A stretch of 10,246 bases of DNA. Source: an uncultured Mycoplasmatota bacterium (lineage in GTDB: Bacteria > Bacillota_I > Bacilli_A > RF39 > UBA660). Positions within the stretch are counted from its first letter, which is position 1, and each line of letters begins with the position of its first letter. Positions 1 to 6,362 of this stretch are shown here, piece after piece. The position numbers were made by a program, and so were the translations under genes. Under the pieces are notes generated by a model that worked only from the letters and a program-made list of their open reading frames with translations, made no database searches and had not been told where the DNA came from. The stretch covers positions 1 through 10,246 of the forward strand of contig CANPBV010000056.1 in assembly GCA_947572405.1 (NCBI GenBank). The letters are read 5' to 3'.

Positions 1-42
1 TTTTATCTTAAGATCCTTATAACCATTTCTTCTTTTTTTCAT
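1..42 (-). CDS. 5' end of a truncated divergent gene, function unknown
   Basis: The minus strand opens with an ATG at 42-40 and reads 14 codons (MKKRRNGYKDLKIK) off the left edge without a stop. A near-consensus promoter lies at the right distance upstream (TATAAT at 70-75, TTGTAT at 93-98). A modest AGGAT ribosome binding site sits about 8 bases before the ATG. The very basic N-terminus would fit the cytoplasmic start of a membrane or secreted protein, but too little is visible to assign a family. The gene is divergent from the cwlJ-like gene. Confidence 0.5.
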   Translation of the reverse strand, partial: MKKRRNGYKDLKIK

Positions 43-69
43 GTTTTTATCCTGTATAATTTCATAACA

Positions 70-98
70 ATTATAGGTAATATTTTCATAAAATACAA
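70..98 (-). promoter_or_regulatory. Vegetative-type promoter for the leftward truncated gene
   Basis: On the minus strand TTGTAT (98-93) and a perfect TATAAT (75-70) are separated by exactly 17 bases. This is close to the SigA consensus. Transcription would start near 63, about 20 bases before the ATG at 42. Confidence 0.55.
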
Positions 99-106
99 AA
101 ACAATT

Positions 107-135
107 GTAGATATTATGTAAAGAAAGCATATAGT
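107..135 (+). promoter_or_regulatory. Possible sporulation-sigma promoter of the cwlJ-like gene
   Basis: No good SigA promoter is visible before the cwlJ-like gene on the plus strand. Instead a CATATAGT element (128-135) resembles the CATAnnaT -10 boxes used by mother-cell sigma factors SigE/SigK, and an ATATT-containing element (107-115) lies 12 bases upstream. CwlJ is a mother-cell product in Bacillus, so this fits, but the match is only partial. Confidence 0.25.
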
Positions 136-155
136 AAATTATACGAGGTGATTAT

Positions 156-584
156 ATGGGAGTAATAAAATATACTACAAAGGAAAGAGACTTACTCGCA
201 AGACTTATGCGTGCTGAGGCAGTTGGCGAAGGTAATTTAGGAATGCTTATGGTGGGAAATGTAGGTGTAAATAGAGTCTTAGGCAATTGCCTTACTTTTA
301 AAGATATTACAACAATATCTAAAATGATTTATCAAACTCCTGGTGGTTTTGAAGGAAAAAATAGCCCACTATTTTTTAGTAATCCAACAACTCAAGAGAA
401 AAATTTAGCAGATAGAGTCTTAAAAGGAGAATATTATCATCCTGCTACTCATTCCCTTTGGTTTTATGCACCAAGTAGTGGGGCAGCATGCAAAGCAACA
501 TGGTGGGACCAAGAAAACGCTGGACGATACAAAAATCATTGCTTCTATAGACCAGTAGCTGGGGCTTGTCCAGAACTATATTAA
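156..584 (+). CDS. cwlJ: CwlJ-like cell wall hydrolase (SleB/CwlJ, Hydrolase_2 family)
   Basis: This 142-residue protein matches the SleB/CwlJ hydrolase domain along its whole length. The N-terminal RAEAVGEG motif carries the conserved catalytic Glu (E21). It is followed by the NVGVNRV helix, and the C-terminus has WFYAP (about 101-106) and GRYKNHCFYRP (about 123-133). There is no signal peptide and no peptidoglycan-binding domain. That is the layout of Bacillus CwlJ, which is about the same length and made in the mother cell, rather than of secreted SleB. CwlJ breaks down spore cortex peptidoglycan during germination. The start is fixed by a strong GAGGTGAT ribosome binding site at 145-152. 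The gene stands alone and ends in a bidirectional terminator. In Bacillus CwlJ needs GerQ for coat localisation; no gerQ-like gene is in the window. A vegetative hydrolase of the same family is the main alternative. Confidence 0.85.
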   Translation: MGVIKYTTKERDLLARLMRAEAVGEGNLGMLMVGNVGVNRVLGNCLTFKDITTISKMIYQTPGGFEGKNSPLFFSNPTTQEKNLADRVLKGEYYHPATHSLWFYAPSSGAACKATWWDQENAGRYKNHCFYRPVAGACPELY

Positions 585-616
585 AAATCCTTTAGATTTT
601 CCCTAAAGGATTTTTT
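583..616. terminator. Bidirectional rho-independent terminator between convergent genes
   Basis: A perfect 13-bp inverted repeat (583-595 with 603-615) with a 7-base loop is flanked by A runs on the left and T runs on the right. It can therefore stop transcription from both sides. It overlaps the last bases of the cwlJ-like stop codon and the TAA stop (617-615) of the opposing DUF1292-like gene. Confidence 0.9.
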
Positions 617-878
617 ATTCTTGTAATTCCTCTAATTGTTTGCAAAACAGAGGAGCTAACTGGTCTAATTCCTTTTTATCATTTACCTCTACAATGTATA
701 ATCTATTATCCTCTTTTTCTTCTTTTACAATAGCTACCTGTTCAGTTACCTCTTCGCCATCAGCAGACAATTGCAATAAATAATCATAAGCATTTCCTTC
801 ATAATTTGTTTTTGCAATAACAATATATTTTTCATTATCATCTAAGGTTAAAACGGTATGGAGTTCAATATTCATCAT
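615..878 (-). CDS. Small acidic DUF1292-like protein
   Basis: This 87-residue acidic cytosolic protein has the pattern of the DUF1292 (YrzB-like) family of Bacillota. It shows a beta-rich core with a TLDDNEKYIVIAKTNYEG-like opening, a Y-x-L-L-Q-L strand, a charged turn, then VKEEKEDNRLYIVEV. It ends with the typical helical tail FCKQLEELQE. The molecular function of the family is not established. Its ATG (878-876) overlaps the TGA of the upstream coiled-coil gene in an ATGATG/ATGA arrangement. A GGGAGGG ribosome binding site is embedded in the end of that gene, so the two are almost certainly translationally coupled. The second ATG at 875 is an equally possible start, giving 86 residues. In many Bacillota DUF1292 genes sit near alaS/yrrK; here the context is different. 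Confidence 0.75.
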   Translation of the reverse strand: MMNIELHTVLTLDDNEKYIVIAKTNYEGNAYDYLLQLSADGEEVTEQVAIVKEEKEDNRLYIVEVNDKKELDQLAPLFCKQLEELQE

Positions 879-2584
879 TTTACTATCCCTCCCTTTTCCT
901 TATCTAGTTTATTTATAACCACTAAATCAGATTCCGTTGCACGAATCCAACCCTTTTCAATATCTGGATTTAATTTATCCATAGATGCTACAATAAAATT
1001 TCCATTCGCATCACCAGTAGAACAGCCCAAAACAATGTTATAGGTTCCTGGAACCAAATTCATATTCTTTGCTACCATTTCTAAACTTTCACCGTAATCT
1101 CCTGTTATATAAATTGGAGTCCCTGTATAATCGAAAATTGCACCTCTTGTGATAAATAATTCTACACCATGTAAATTAGCACTGGTTGCATCTTTTCCAT
1201 TTTTCCCTGCTATCACATTCATTGGGTCTGAATAAATCTGGGCATTTGCACCTAATTCAATCTTATCTCCAATCGTTGGACTATAGGTAATAGGATCCTC
1301 CATATTTTCTTTTGCTTTTTTAGAAACTGATTTCCATTTTTTCAATGTTGATAATAAGAACCCTTTCACTCTTTTCAACTTTTCTAATAAATTTACTTTA
1401 GCAGGCTTAATGGACATAACCTGACGACGTTTTTTTGGTGGTCTTTCTATTTCTTCATCATCAAATAAAATTTCCGGTAGCTTAGGTATAATTGCCACTC
1501 TTCCTCTTTCTTTAGCACGCTCTGCGAAAATAATTTCTAACTCATTTTTTCCCTTTATATGGTCTCTTGTATGTAAAAGCCGTTCTTTTATAGAAGCTAT
1601 CAACTCTTCTTTTCTTTTGATTTCCTCTAAACTTTTCAACTGAGAATATATATTGCTATGATCTATTTTGCTAGCAAGAGTTCCATATTTATCTTTTTCT
1701 ATTACCCCTTCCTGATATAACCTTTCAACTTGGGCAATCCTCGAAGCTACTAAACCCTGAATCGTTTCTGTTCTCTGACGTAAGCTTTCATAATCAGTTA
1801 TTGAAGCCTGTGATAGTTTCTTTAATAATGAAAGAAATGTTTGTTCTTCTAACTTATCAAGCTCTAACTTTCCCTTTCGAACCCGTTCTTCATACATCGT
1901 TATATATTCTTCCGCTCCTGTAGCACTACGTGCTAAAGCCAAATTTTCTAAAAATCTATCTTGCCTTTTTTTTAGTGCCTTTTTCTTATCTTGCACATTT
2001 ACAAAATTGATTTGATCGATGTTACCCTCATGTAAAATTATTATATATAAGGCTACTATTTCACTATCTAATTGTCCGTAAGAAATTTGTGAATCTTTAA
2101 GATCAGTTACTGCTATAGAAGCTTGTTTTTGGTCACTTTCTAACTGTCTTTCTTCTTCTAAGGCATTTTTAATTTTCACTAATTGCGTATCTACTAACTC
2201 TAGGTCCTTTGCATAATCTACTGCCTGCCTCTGTGCACTTTTTATGATTGAACGAATATGATCCTGTAAATCATCTGCTACTTTAATTTGGAATATTTTA
2301 AAAAATAACCTGTTCAAAGTATGCATTTTATTTTCCATTATCAGAAAAATTTTTTTTCTTTTTTCTCTCTCTTCTTCTATTGTTTTTGCATAGACACTTT
2401 CCTCTTTTTGAATTTGAGTTTCAGCCTGTTTGTCTAGTAATGCTTCATATTCTCTCGCAAGTTCTTTTACACGATTACCCACCCTATCAATGCGGGCTTG
2501 ATCAATCTGTTCTTGCATTCCTAATAAATTCAATTGATCAATATAAGATTCAATTTGTTCTATCAAATAAGTCGCATTTTCCAT
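875..2584 (-). CDS. Large coiled-coil protein with basic linker and beta-rich C-terminal domain, unknown function
   Basis: I do not recognise this protein of about 569 residues. Residues 1 to about 365 are almost entirely charged amphipathic helix, rich in Glu, Lys, Gln and Leu, with breaks near 165-200 and 225. This suggests several coiled-coil segments. A Pro/acid stretch (about 370-382) and a strongly basic stretch (about 383-425) follow. The last 130 residues are different: Gly/Asn-rich, beta-like, with a GYN/IVLG core and a GWIRATESDLVVI ending reminiscent of an SH3-like fold (inference only). There is no signal peptide or membrane segment. An upstream-extended frame exists from TTG 2596. 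The ATG at 2584 is preferred because GGTGA lies 5 bases before it. The gene has its own promoter downstream of htrA and overlaps the DUF1292-like gene by ATGA. A structural or scaffolding role is possible but unproven. Confidence 0.8.
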   Translation of the reverse strand: MENATYLIEQIESYIDQLNLLGMQEQIDQARIDRVGNRVKELAREYEALLDKQAETQIQKEESVYAKTIEEEREKRKKIFLIMENKMHTLNRLFFKIFQIKVADDLQDHIRSIIKSAQRQAVDYAKDLELVDTQLVKIKNALEEERQLESDQKQASIAVTDLKDSQISYGQLDSEIVALYIIILHEGNIDQINFVNVQDKKKALKKRQDRFLENLALARSATGAEEYITMYEERVRKGKLELDKLEEQTFLSLLKKLSQASITDYESLRQRTETIQGLVASRIAQVERLYQEGVIEKDKYGTLASKIDHSNIYSQLKSLEEIKRKEELIASIKERLLHTRDHIKGKNELEIIFAERAKERGRVAIIPKLPEILFDDEEIERPPKKRRQVMSIKPAKVNLLEKLKRVKGFLLSTLKKWKSVSKKAKENMEDPITYSPTIGDKIELGANAQIYSDPMNVIAGKNGKDATSANLHGVELFITRGAIFDYTGTPIYITGDYGESLEMVAKNMNLVPGTYNIVLGCSTGDANGNFIVASMDKLNPDIEKGWIRATESDLVVINKLDKEKGGIVK

Positions 2585-2611
2585 GACTTTCACCAATCCT
2601 CTATTATTTTC

Positions 2612-2640
2612 ATTATAACAAAAAACTTAAAATAAGTAAA
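2612..2640 (-). promoter_or_regulatory. Promoter of the coiled-coil gene
   Basis: On the minus strand TTTACT (2640-2635) and TATAAT (2617-2612) are spaced 17 bases apart. They lie between the htrA stop and the coiled-coil start. The -10 box is perfect and the -35 box matches four of six positions. Confidence 0.55.
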
Positions 2641-2641
2641 T

Positions 2642-2665
2642 TCAAAAATACAGAGCTTTACTCTG
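2642..2665 (-). terminator. Weak intrinsic terminator at the end of htrA
   Basis: The 5-bp stem CAGAG/CTCTG (2651-2665) has a 5-base loop containing the htrA TAA stop and is followed on the minus strand by TATTTTTG. The short stem suggests partial termination, with some read-through into the coiled-coil gene. Confidence 0.5.
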
Positions 2666-3746
2666 CTTTCTGATTTAGTGTCAAGGTTGTTTCTTTTTCC
2701 TCTCCATTCCTATTATAAATTATTTTAATGTTATCGCCAATGCTATATTTATACAAATTATATCTAAAATGCGCTACATCAGCAATCCTATCATTGTTTA
2801 CTTTTAAAATGACATCACCTTCTTGCAAACCTCCCTTTTCTGCGACTGAATTTGGTTCTATATTTACAATAACCGCCCCATATGTAATATCTTTATGTAA
2901 CGTAATTCCATTTCTATATAAAGCATATGTATTACTTACATCAAGTAAACTTACGCCAACCACAGGTCGCTCAATTTTCTCGCCTTTTTCTAATTTTTCA
3001 ACCGATGCCATCACTAATTCAATTGGAATCGCAAATCCCATACCCTCAATTTCATCTTCTACTAATTTTAAAGAATTTACCCCAATCACTTCTCCATTGA
3101 TATTTACAAGGGGTCCTCCACTATTTCCAGGATTTATTGCTGCATCTGTCTGCAATACTGACATTACATAGCTACCATTCCCACTTGCTGATTCTACAGA
3201 AACAGTTCTATCTTTTCCAGACAAAATGCCTTTTGTAACAGTTCCTCTATAAGCATTTCCAACTGGAGTTCCCACAGTAAATAAAGTATCTCCAAGTTCC
3301 AGCTTACTACTATCCCCTATTTCAGCAATATCCATAACACCATTAATATCCATAGATAAAACTGCAATATCTGCGTATTCATCACTTCCTAAAACTTTAG
3401 CATCTACTGACTCTCCATCCATGTTGACTACTTTTACAGAAGTTGCACCTTCTATTACATGATGATTTGTAATCACATAACCTTCTTGGTCATTCTTTTT
3501 ATAAACAAAGCCACTTCCACTTCCAGTTTGTCTTCCATTTCGATAAGATTCTATTACCACTACCGCATTGTAAATTTTATAGACAGCTTCTTTAATTGAA
3601 TCTGCTTCCGTAATTGATACAGTTTTTACGGTCTTTTCTATCATTTTTTCTTCTACGGGAAAAAATCGAAGTGTTGCCAAAGTACCAGAAACTCCTACAA
3701 AAATTGATAAGATAATTGTAATGATATAAATTATTTTTTGTTTCAT
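2658..3746 (-). CDS. htrA: HtrA/DegP-like trypsin-type serine protease with one PDZ domain, membrane-anchored
   Basis: HtrA proteases degrade misfolded or damaged proteins at the outer face of the membrane. The 362-residue protein begins with a signal-anchor helix (about 5-27), then a short linker and the trypsin-like domain (about 50-250). The catalytic triad is visible: H96 in TNHHVI, D126 in YADIAVL and S209 in GNSGGP. The substrate-loop motif GFAIPI is at about 237-242. A single PDZ domain occupies roughly 262-355, with the EGDVILKVN motif at 309-317. The length and single PDZ match Bacillus HtrA/YkdA/YyxA types. The start is fixed by AAGGAGG 5 bases before the ATG, overlapping the stop of the abi gene. 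htrA is therefore read as the second gene after abi, with no separate promoter visible between them. Confidence 0.95.
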   Translation of the reverse strand: MKQKIIYIITIILSIFVGVSGTLATLRFFPVEEKMIEKTVKTVSITEADSIKEAVYKIYNAVVVIESYRNGRQTGSGSGFVYKKNDQEGYVITNHHVIEGATSVKVVNMDGESVDAKVLGSDEYADIAVLSMDINGVMDIAEIGDSSKLELGDTLFTVGTPVGNAYRGTVTKGILSGKDRTVSVESASGNGSYVMSVLQTDAAINPGNSGGPLVNINGEVIGVNSLKLVEDEIEGMGFAIPIELVMASVEKLEKGEKIERPVVGVSLLDVSNTYALYRNGITLHKDITYGAVIVNIEPNSVAEKGGLQEGDVILKVNNDRIADVAHFRYNLYKYSIGDNIKIIYNRNGEEKETTLTLNQKAE

Positions 3747-3755
3747 TTTTCCTCC

Positions 3756-4688
3756 TTAGTCCATATCAACAATGTCTCTCCAGTTATCTGGGAAACCTAT
3801 TTTATTCAGTATTGCATTTAACGGAAGTACTTCTACCTTTCCATCTAACACATCAATTTCATAGCCTAATTCATAAATCAGTTCTCTAAATTCTTCTTCT
3901 CTAAGCATTTGCTTCATAATGATAATGAGTGCATACAAATCATTCTTTCCAAAATCATATTCATCTTTTGTTTGACTAATATCTAACATATGATGATATT
4001 TATTATCAGGAATCACTCTTTGCGTTCTATGATCATACAAAATATCTTCATGGGCACATAAATTTCTAAAATTTGAAAGCAACGCCAAATAAATTGTTAA
4101 AGATTCTATGTCAATATGATATATATCTGCGATAGTTTCTTGGTCTTCTGCTTTTAATATACAATATAATTCAGAGACGATTCCAAAAGACAATACTTTA
4201 ACTAAAATCCACATTGGAATATAACCATAATTACTTAAATAATGCATAGTAGCAGCATGTTGTTTTCCATTTACTCTTATTTGTCTTTTCATTTTATTTA
4301 GAACATCATGTACTTGCCTTACTCTTAAAGTATCTTGCGTGAAATTCTTAGGATCTAAATAATCTTTTTCCTTAAAACCATATTTTTTAGACAATGTATA
4401 GCTAATAATTGATTTAATATTGTTTTCAATGATTAATAAATATTTAAACATAATATTTCTTATTTTTCGGTCAAATAAAAACATTGCATAGAGCTCATCA
4501 AAAGTGGTCCCTTCAATAAATCTATTTTCTTTTATGGAACGCATAAAAAGATGTCTATATCCACTAAGAAAAAAATAATTTTCCCGAAACAAAATTTGCT
4601 TTGCCTTATCTAGATCTTCTACTATTAGTCCTTTTGATTTTAGAATTTCTATTTGCTCATCTAAGGTTTTGAATATCTTGCCACCCAT
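3756..4688 (-). CDS. Abi_2 family abortive-infection protein (AbiD/AbiF-like, HEPN type)
   Basis: This 310-residue cytosolic protein has the Abi_2 layout seen in lactococcal AbiD/AbiF. An N-terminal segment opens KTLDEQIEILKSKGL and is followed by ENYFFLSGYRHLF (36-48). Then comes FDELYAMFLFDRKIR (63-77) with IIENNIKS (86-93), the YIPMWILV segment (156-163) and the HEPN-type RNLCAH motif (R208 to H213). The tail KIGFPDNW (296-303) is typical of a complete member. HEPN proteins with an intact RxxxxH motif are usually RNases. Abi_2 members block phage multiplication, and some have been proposed to be toxins held in check by a nearby structured RNA. The gene seems full-length and intact. The start is set by AGGTGGT at 4692-4698. 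The stop codon overlaps the htrA ribosome binding site. Composition is as AT-rich as its neighbours, and no integrase or repeats flank it. Confidence 0.88.
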   Translation of the reverse strand: MGGKIFKTLDEQIEILKSKGLIVEDLDKAKQILFRENYFFLSGYRHLFMRSIKENRFIEGTTFDELYAMFLFDRKIRNIMFKYLLIIENNIKSIISYTLSKKYGFKEKDYLDPKNFTQDTLRVRQVHDVLNKMKRQIRVNGKQHAATMHYLSNYGYIPMWILVKVLSFGIVSELYCILKAEDQETIADIYHIDIESLTIYLALLSNFRNLCAHEDILYDHRTQRVIPDNKYHHMLDISQTKDEYDFGKNDLYALIIIMKQMLREEEFRELIYELGYEIDVLDGKVEVLPLNAILNKIGFPDNWRDIVDMD

Positions 4689-4705
4689 ATTACCACCTAG
4701 TATTC

Positions 4706-4734
4706 ATTATATCATACTCTATATGAAATAAATA
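4706..4734 (-). promoter_or_regulatory. Abi-proximal promoter with very short leader
   Basis: A perfect TATAAT (4711-4706) lies 17 bases from the start codon on the minus strand. The corresponding -35 (TATTTA, 4734-4729) is poor. If used, the leader would be little more than the ribosome binding site itself. Confidence 0.4.
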
Positions 4735-4819
4735 TGTTTTTTTTGTGGTATTTTGATGTGATTTTTTATAATAATATGGTTTCATCTTTCCATATAAAAT
4801 TGTCAATCTACTTTTCATA
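4720..4819 (-). ncRNA. Candidate small RNA upstream of the Abi_2 gene
   Basis: A strong promoter (4826-4853) would start transcription near 4819, about 130 bases before the abi start codon. The transcribed stretch carries no reading frame with a ribosome binding site. It holds a hairpin (4774-4779 paired with 4790-4795, 10-base loop) followed by A-rich single-stranded sequence. Structured RNAs adjacent to Abi_2/abiF genes are known and have been proposed as antitoxins. I cannot verify a match to that motif, the 3' end is a guess, and no terminator precedes abi. The transcript may simply be a long abi leader. Confidence 0.25.
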
Positions 4820-4825
4820 AACAAA

Positions 4826-4853
4826 ATCATAATGCGTTTAAACAAAATGTCAA
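4826..4853 (-). promoter_or_regulatory. Near-consensus SigA promoter far upstream of abi
   Basis: A perfect TTGACA (4853-4848) and a TATGAT -10 (4831-4826) are spaced 16 bases apart on the minus strand. This is one of the best vegetative promoters in the window, yet it lies about 140 bases before the abi start codon and just after the cwlD stop. Confidence 0.55.
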
Positions 4854-4884
4854 TCATTTATTGTTTTTGATCATGATTCTAAAA

Positions 4885-5544
4885 TTAAGAAAAATAGCGA
4901 ATGATACCATTTAAAATTGTTGTAGCGACCTTATCTTGATAAGTATCCTGTGTTAACAAGTATCGATCATTAGGATTACTTAAAAAACCAACCTCTAAAA
5001 GTACCCCTGGACGCTCAACCCGTTTATGTAAATACATGGAATCTGTTTTTTTATAATTTCGCTTTGAACCCAAACTTTTCTTAAATTCTTCTTGCATGAT
5101 TTTCGCAATTTTTTCATTTTCAGAATTTACATCATCATAATAGGCCTCTGCACCATGCCAGCTACTAGATGTTTCAGCATTTAAATGTATTGATAAATAT
5201 AAGTCACAGTTAGACCGATTAATAATATTCGCTCTTCTTGATAAGTCACTGCGTTTTCTGTTTATAGCATAAGGAACAGACAAATCGTAATCCCCATCTC
5301 TGGTTAAATATACAGTGACACCAGCATCTTCCAATTTTTGTTTCAGTTTCTGCGCAATTTTTAAATTGATTGCTTGCTCTTCTATTTTTTTATATAAAGC
5401 CCCTGGGTCTGCGCCTCCATGTCCAGGATCCAAATAAATGACTTTATTTTTCAAAGCTTTTGGCTTTTCTTTCGCATTTACAAAATTAAAACTACATAAA
5501 CATAATAGTAATAAGATAATCATCCCTAACTTATATTTCGCCAT
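4885..5544 (-). CDS. cwlD: CwlD-like N-acetylmuramoyl-L-alanine amidase (Amidase_3)
   Basis: The 219-residue protein has a hydrophobic N-terminal signal or anchor (about 5-24) followed by a single Amidase_3 domain. Zinc ligands and catalytic residues are all visible: H42 in DPGHGG, E56 in IEEQAINL, H120 in SIHLNA and E184 in LLEVGFLSN. There are no SH3b, LysM or other cell-wall binding repeats. A single short-domain amidase of this size matches Bacillus CwlD. CwlD cleaves the stem peptide from muramic acid as the first step in making cortex muramic-delta-lactam, which is needed for germination hydrolases to work. The AGGTGAT ribosome binding site lies 3 bases before the ATG. The gene is flanked by a terminator upstream and a promoter-rich gap downstream and appears to be transcribed alone. 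A vegetative amidase is the alternative. Confidence 0.87.
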   Translation of the reverse strand: MAKYKLGMIILLLLCLCSFNFVNAKEKPKALKNKVIYLDPGHGGADPGALYKKIEEQAINLKIAQKLKQKLEDAGVTVYLTRDGDYDLSVPYAINRKRSDLSRRANIINRSNCDLYLSIHLNAETSSSWHGAEAYYDDVNSENEKIAKIMQEEFKKSLGSKRNYKKTDSMYLHKRVERPGVLLEVGFLSNPNDRYLLTQDTYQDKVATTILNGIIRYFS

Positions 5545-5582
5545 TCTATCACCTATAAAAATATATTCAAATAAATCATTTT

Positions 5583-5588
5583 ATTATA
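5583..5588 (-). promoter_or_regulatory. Candidate -10 box for the cwlD-like gene
   Basis: A TATAAT hexamer lies about 40 bases upstream of the cwlD start on the minus strand. No convincing -35 is present at 16-18 bases (TTCTAT at 17), so the sigma factor is uncertain. A sporulation sigma would be expected for cwlD, but its boxes are not clear. Confidence 0.3.
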
Positions 5589-5609
5589 CTTTAAAATCAA
5601 TTAAAATAG

Positions 5610-5634
5610 AAAAAAAAAGAATTTTATTTAATTC
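5610..5634 (-). terminator. Terminator after the pseudouridine synthase gene
   Basis: On the minus strand GAATT pairs with AATTC (5634-5619) around a 6-base loop, and a run of nine T residues (5618-5610) follows at once. The stem is AT-rich and weak but the T tract is long. It would separate the 111-aa/methyltransferase/RluA operon from cwlD. Confidence 0.5.
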
Positions 5635-5708
5635 CTGTTTTTCTATTATTAAATAGTAGTGGCTCTTTATTCCATAAATAACCTTCTCTATTGAAAAATC
5701 CTGTATGA

Positions 5709-6362
5709 TCAAAAAAACAAACTCCATGGAAATTTTTTAGATGGTTCCCCATGAAATATTACCTTTTCTTTTGTAATGGGATGATAAAAAGATAATTCAT
5801 AAGCGTAAAGAGCAATCTGTTCTCCCACTTTACTATTTATATTATATTTTTGGTCTCCATAAAGTGAATGTTTTCTACTAGAAAATTGAACTCTAATCTG
5901 ATGACTTCTTCCTGTTTTTAAATCGATATCAACCAAACTATACCCATTTTTTTCTTCCATCACTTTATAGTTTAATATAGCCTTTTTCCCACTAGGATCT
6001 ATATATACTTTATTCTGCTTTTCGTTCTTTTTGAGATAATCAATGAGTGTTTCTTCTTTTTCTTTTAAAATGCCCTCTACAATTGCATAATATTTTTTCC
6101 TAATTTGATGGTTTCTTACCTGTTCTGATAATCTTGAAGCGGCTTTACTTGTTTTAGCAAACACCATAATTCCACCTACTGGTCTATCTAAACGGTGAAC
6201 CAATCCTAAATAAACATTTCCTGATTTATTATATCTTTTTTTAAGATCCTGTTTTAGTATCGATAATAAATCTTCATCTTGTGTATGATCAGATTGTACC
6301 AATATATTGACTGGCTTTTCTACAACCAATAAATGATTATCTTCATAAATAATCTTAATCAT
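5709..6362 (-). CDS. RluA-family RNA pseudouridine synthase, without S4 domain
   Basis: The enzyme isomerises specific uridines to pseudouridine in rRNA or tRNA. The opening IIYEDNHLLVVEKP, the catalytic-site motif LVHRLDRPVGG (Asp 59 in this numbering), LKTGRSHQIRVQF and LYGDQKY are the classical RluA/RluC/RluD family motifs. It lacks the N-terminal S4 RNA-binding domain of RluC/RluD, so the target site cannot be assigned. A longer frame exists from ATG 6389. The ATG at 6362 is preferred because it gives the usual MIKIIYED start and an 8-base overlap with the methyltransferase end, typical of translational coupling. The protein is about 217 residues and ends in PWSLFF, a usual end for short members. 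The last codons run into a T7 tract (see findings). Confidence 0.93.
   Translation of the reverse strand: MIKIIYEDNHLLVVEKPVNILVQSDHTQDEDLLSILKQDLKKRYNKSGNVYLGLVHRLDRPVGGIMVFAKTSKAASRLSEQVRNHQIRKKYYAIVEGILKEKEETLIDYLKKNEKQNKVYIDPSGKKAILNYKVMEEKNGYSLVDIDLKTGRSHQIRVQFSSRKHSLYGDQKYNINSKVGEQIALYAYELSFYHPITKEKVIFHGEPSKKFPWSLFF

Noticed and set aside
858..3171. Plus-strand frames of 61, 68 and 147 codons at 858-1043, 2380-2586 and 2728-3171
   Set aside because: They lie antisense inside well-supported minus-strand genes (coiled-coil and htrA), have no ribosome binding sites and show no family motifs.
5590..5733. Minus-strand 47-codon ATG frame overlapping the end of the pseudouridine synthase
   Set aside because: There is no ribosome binding site, it runs through the terminator T tract, and its composition is what AT-rich spacer would give.
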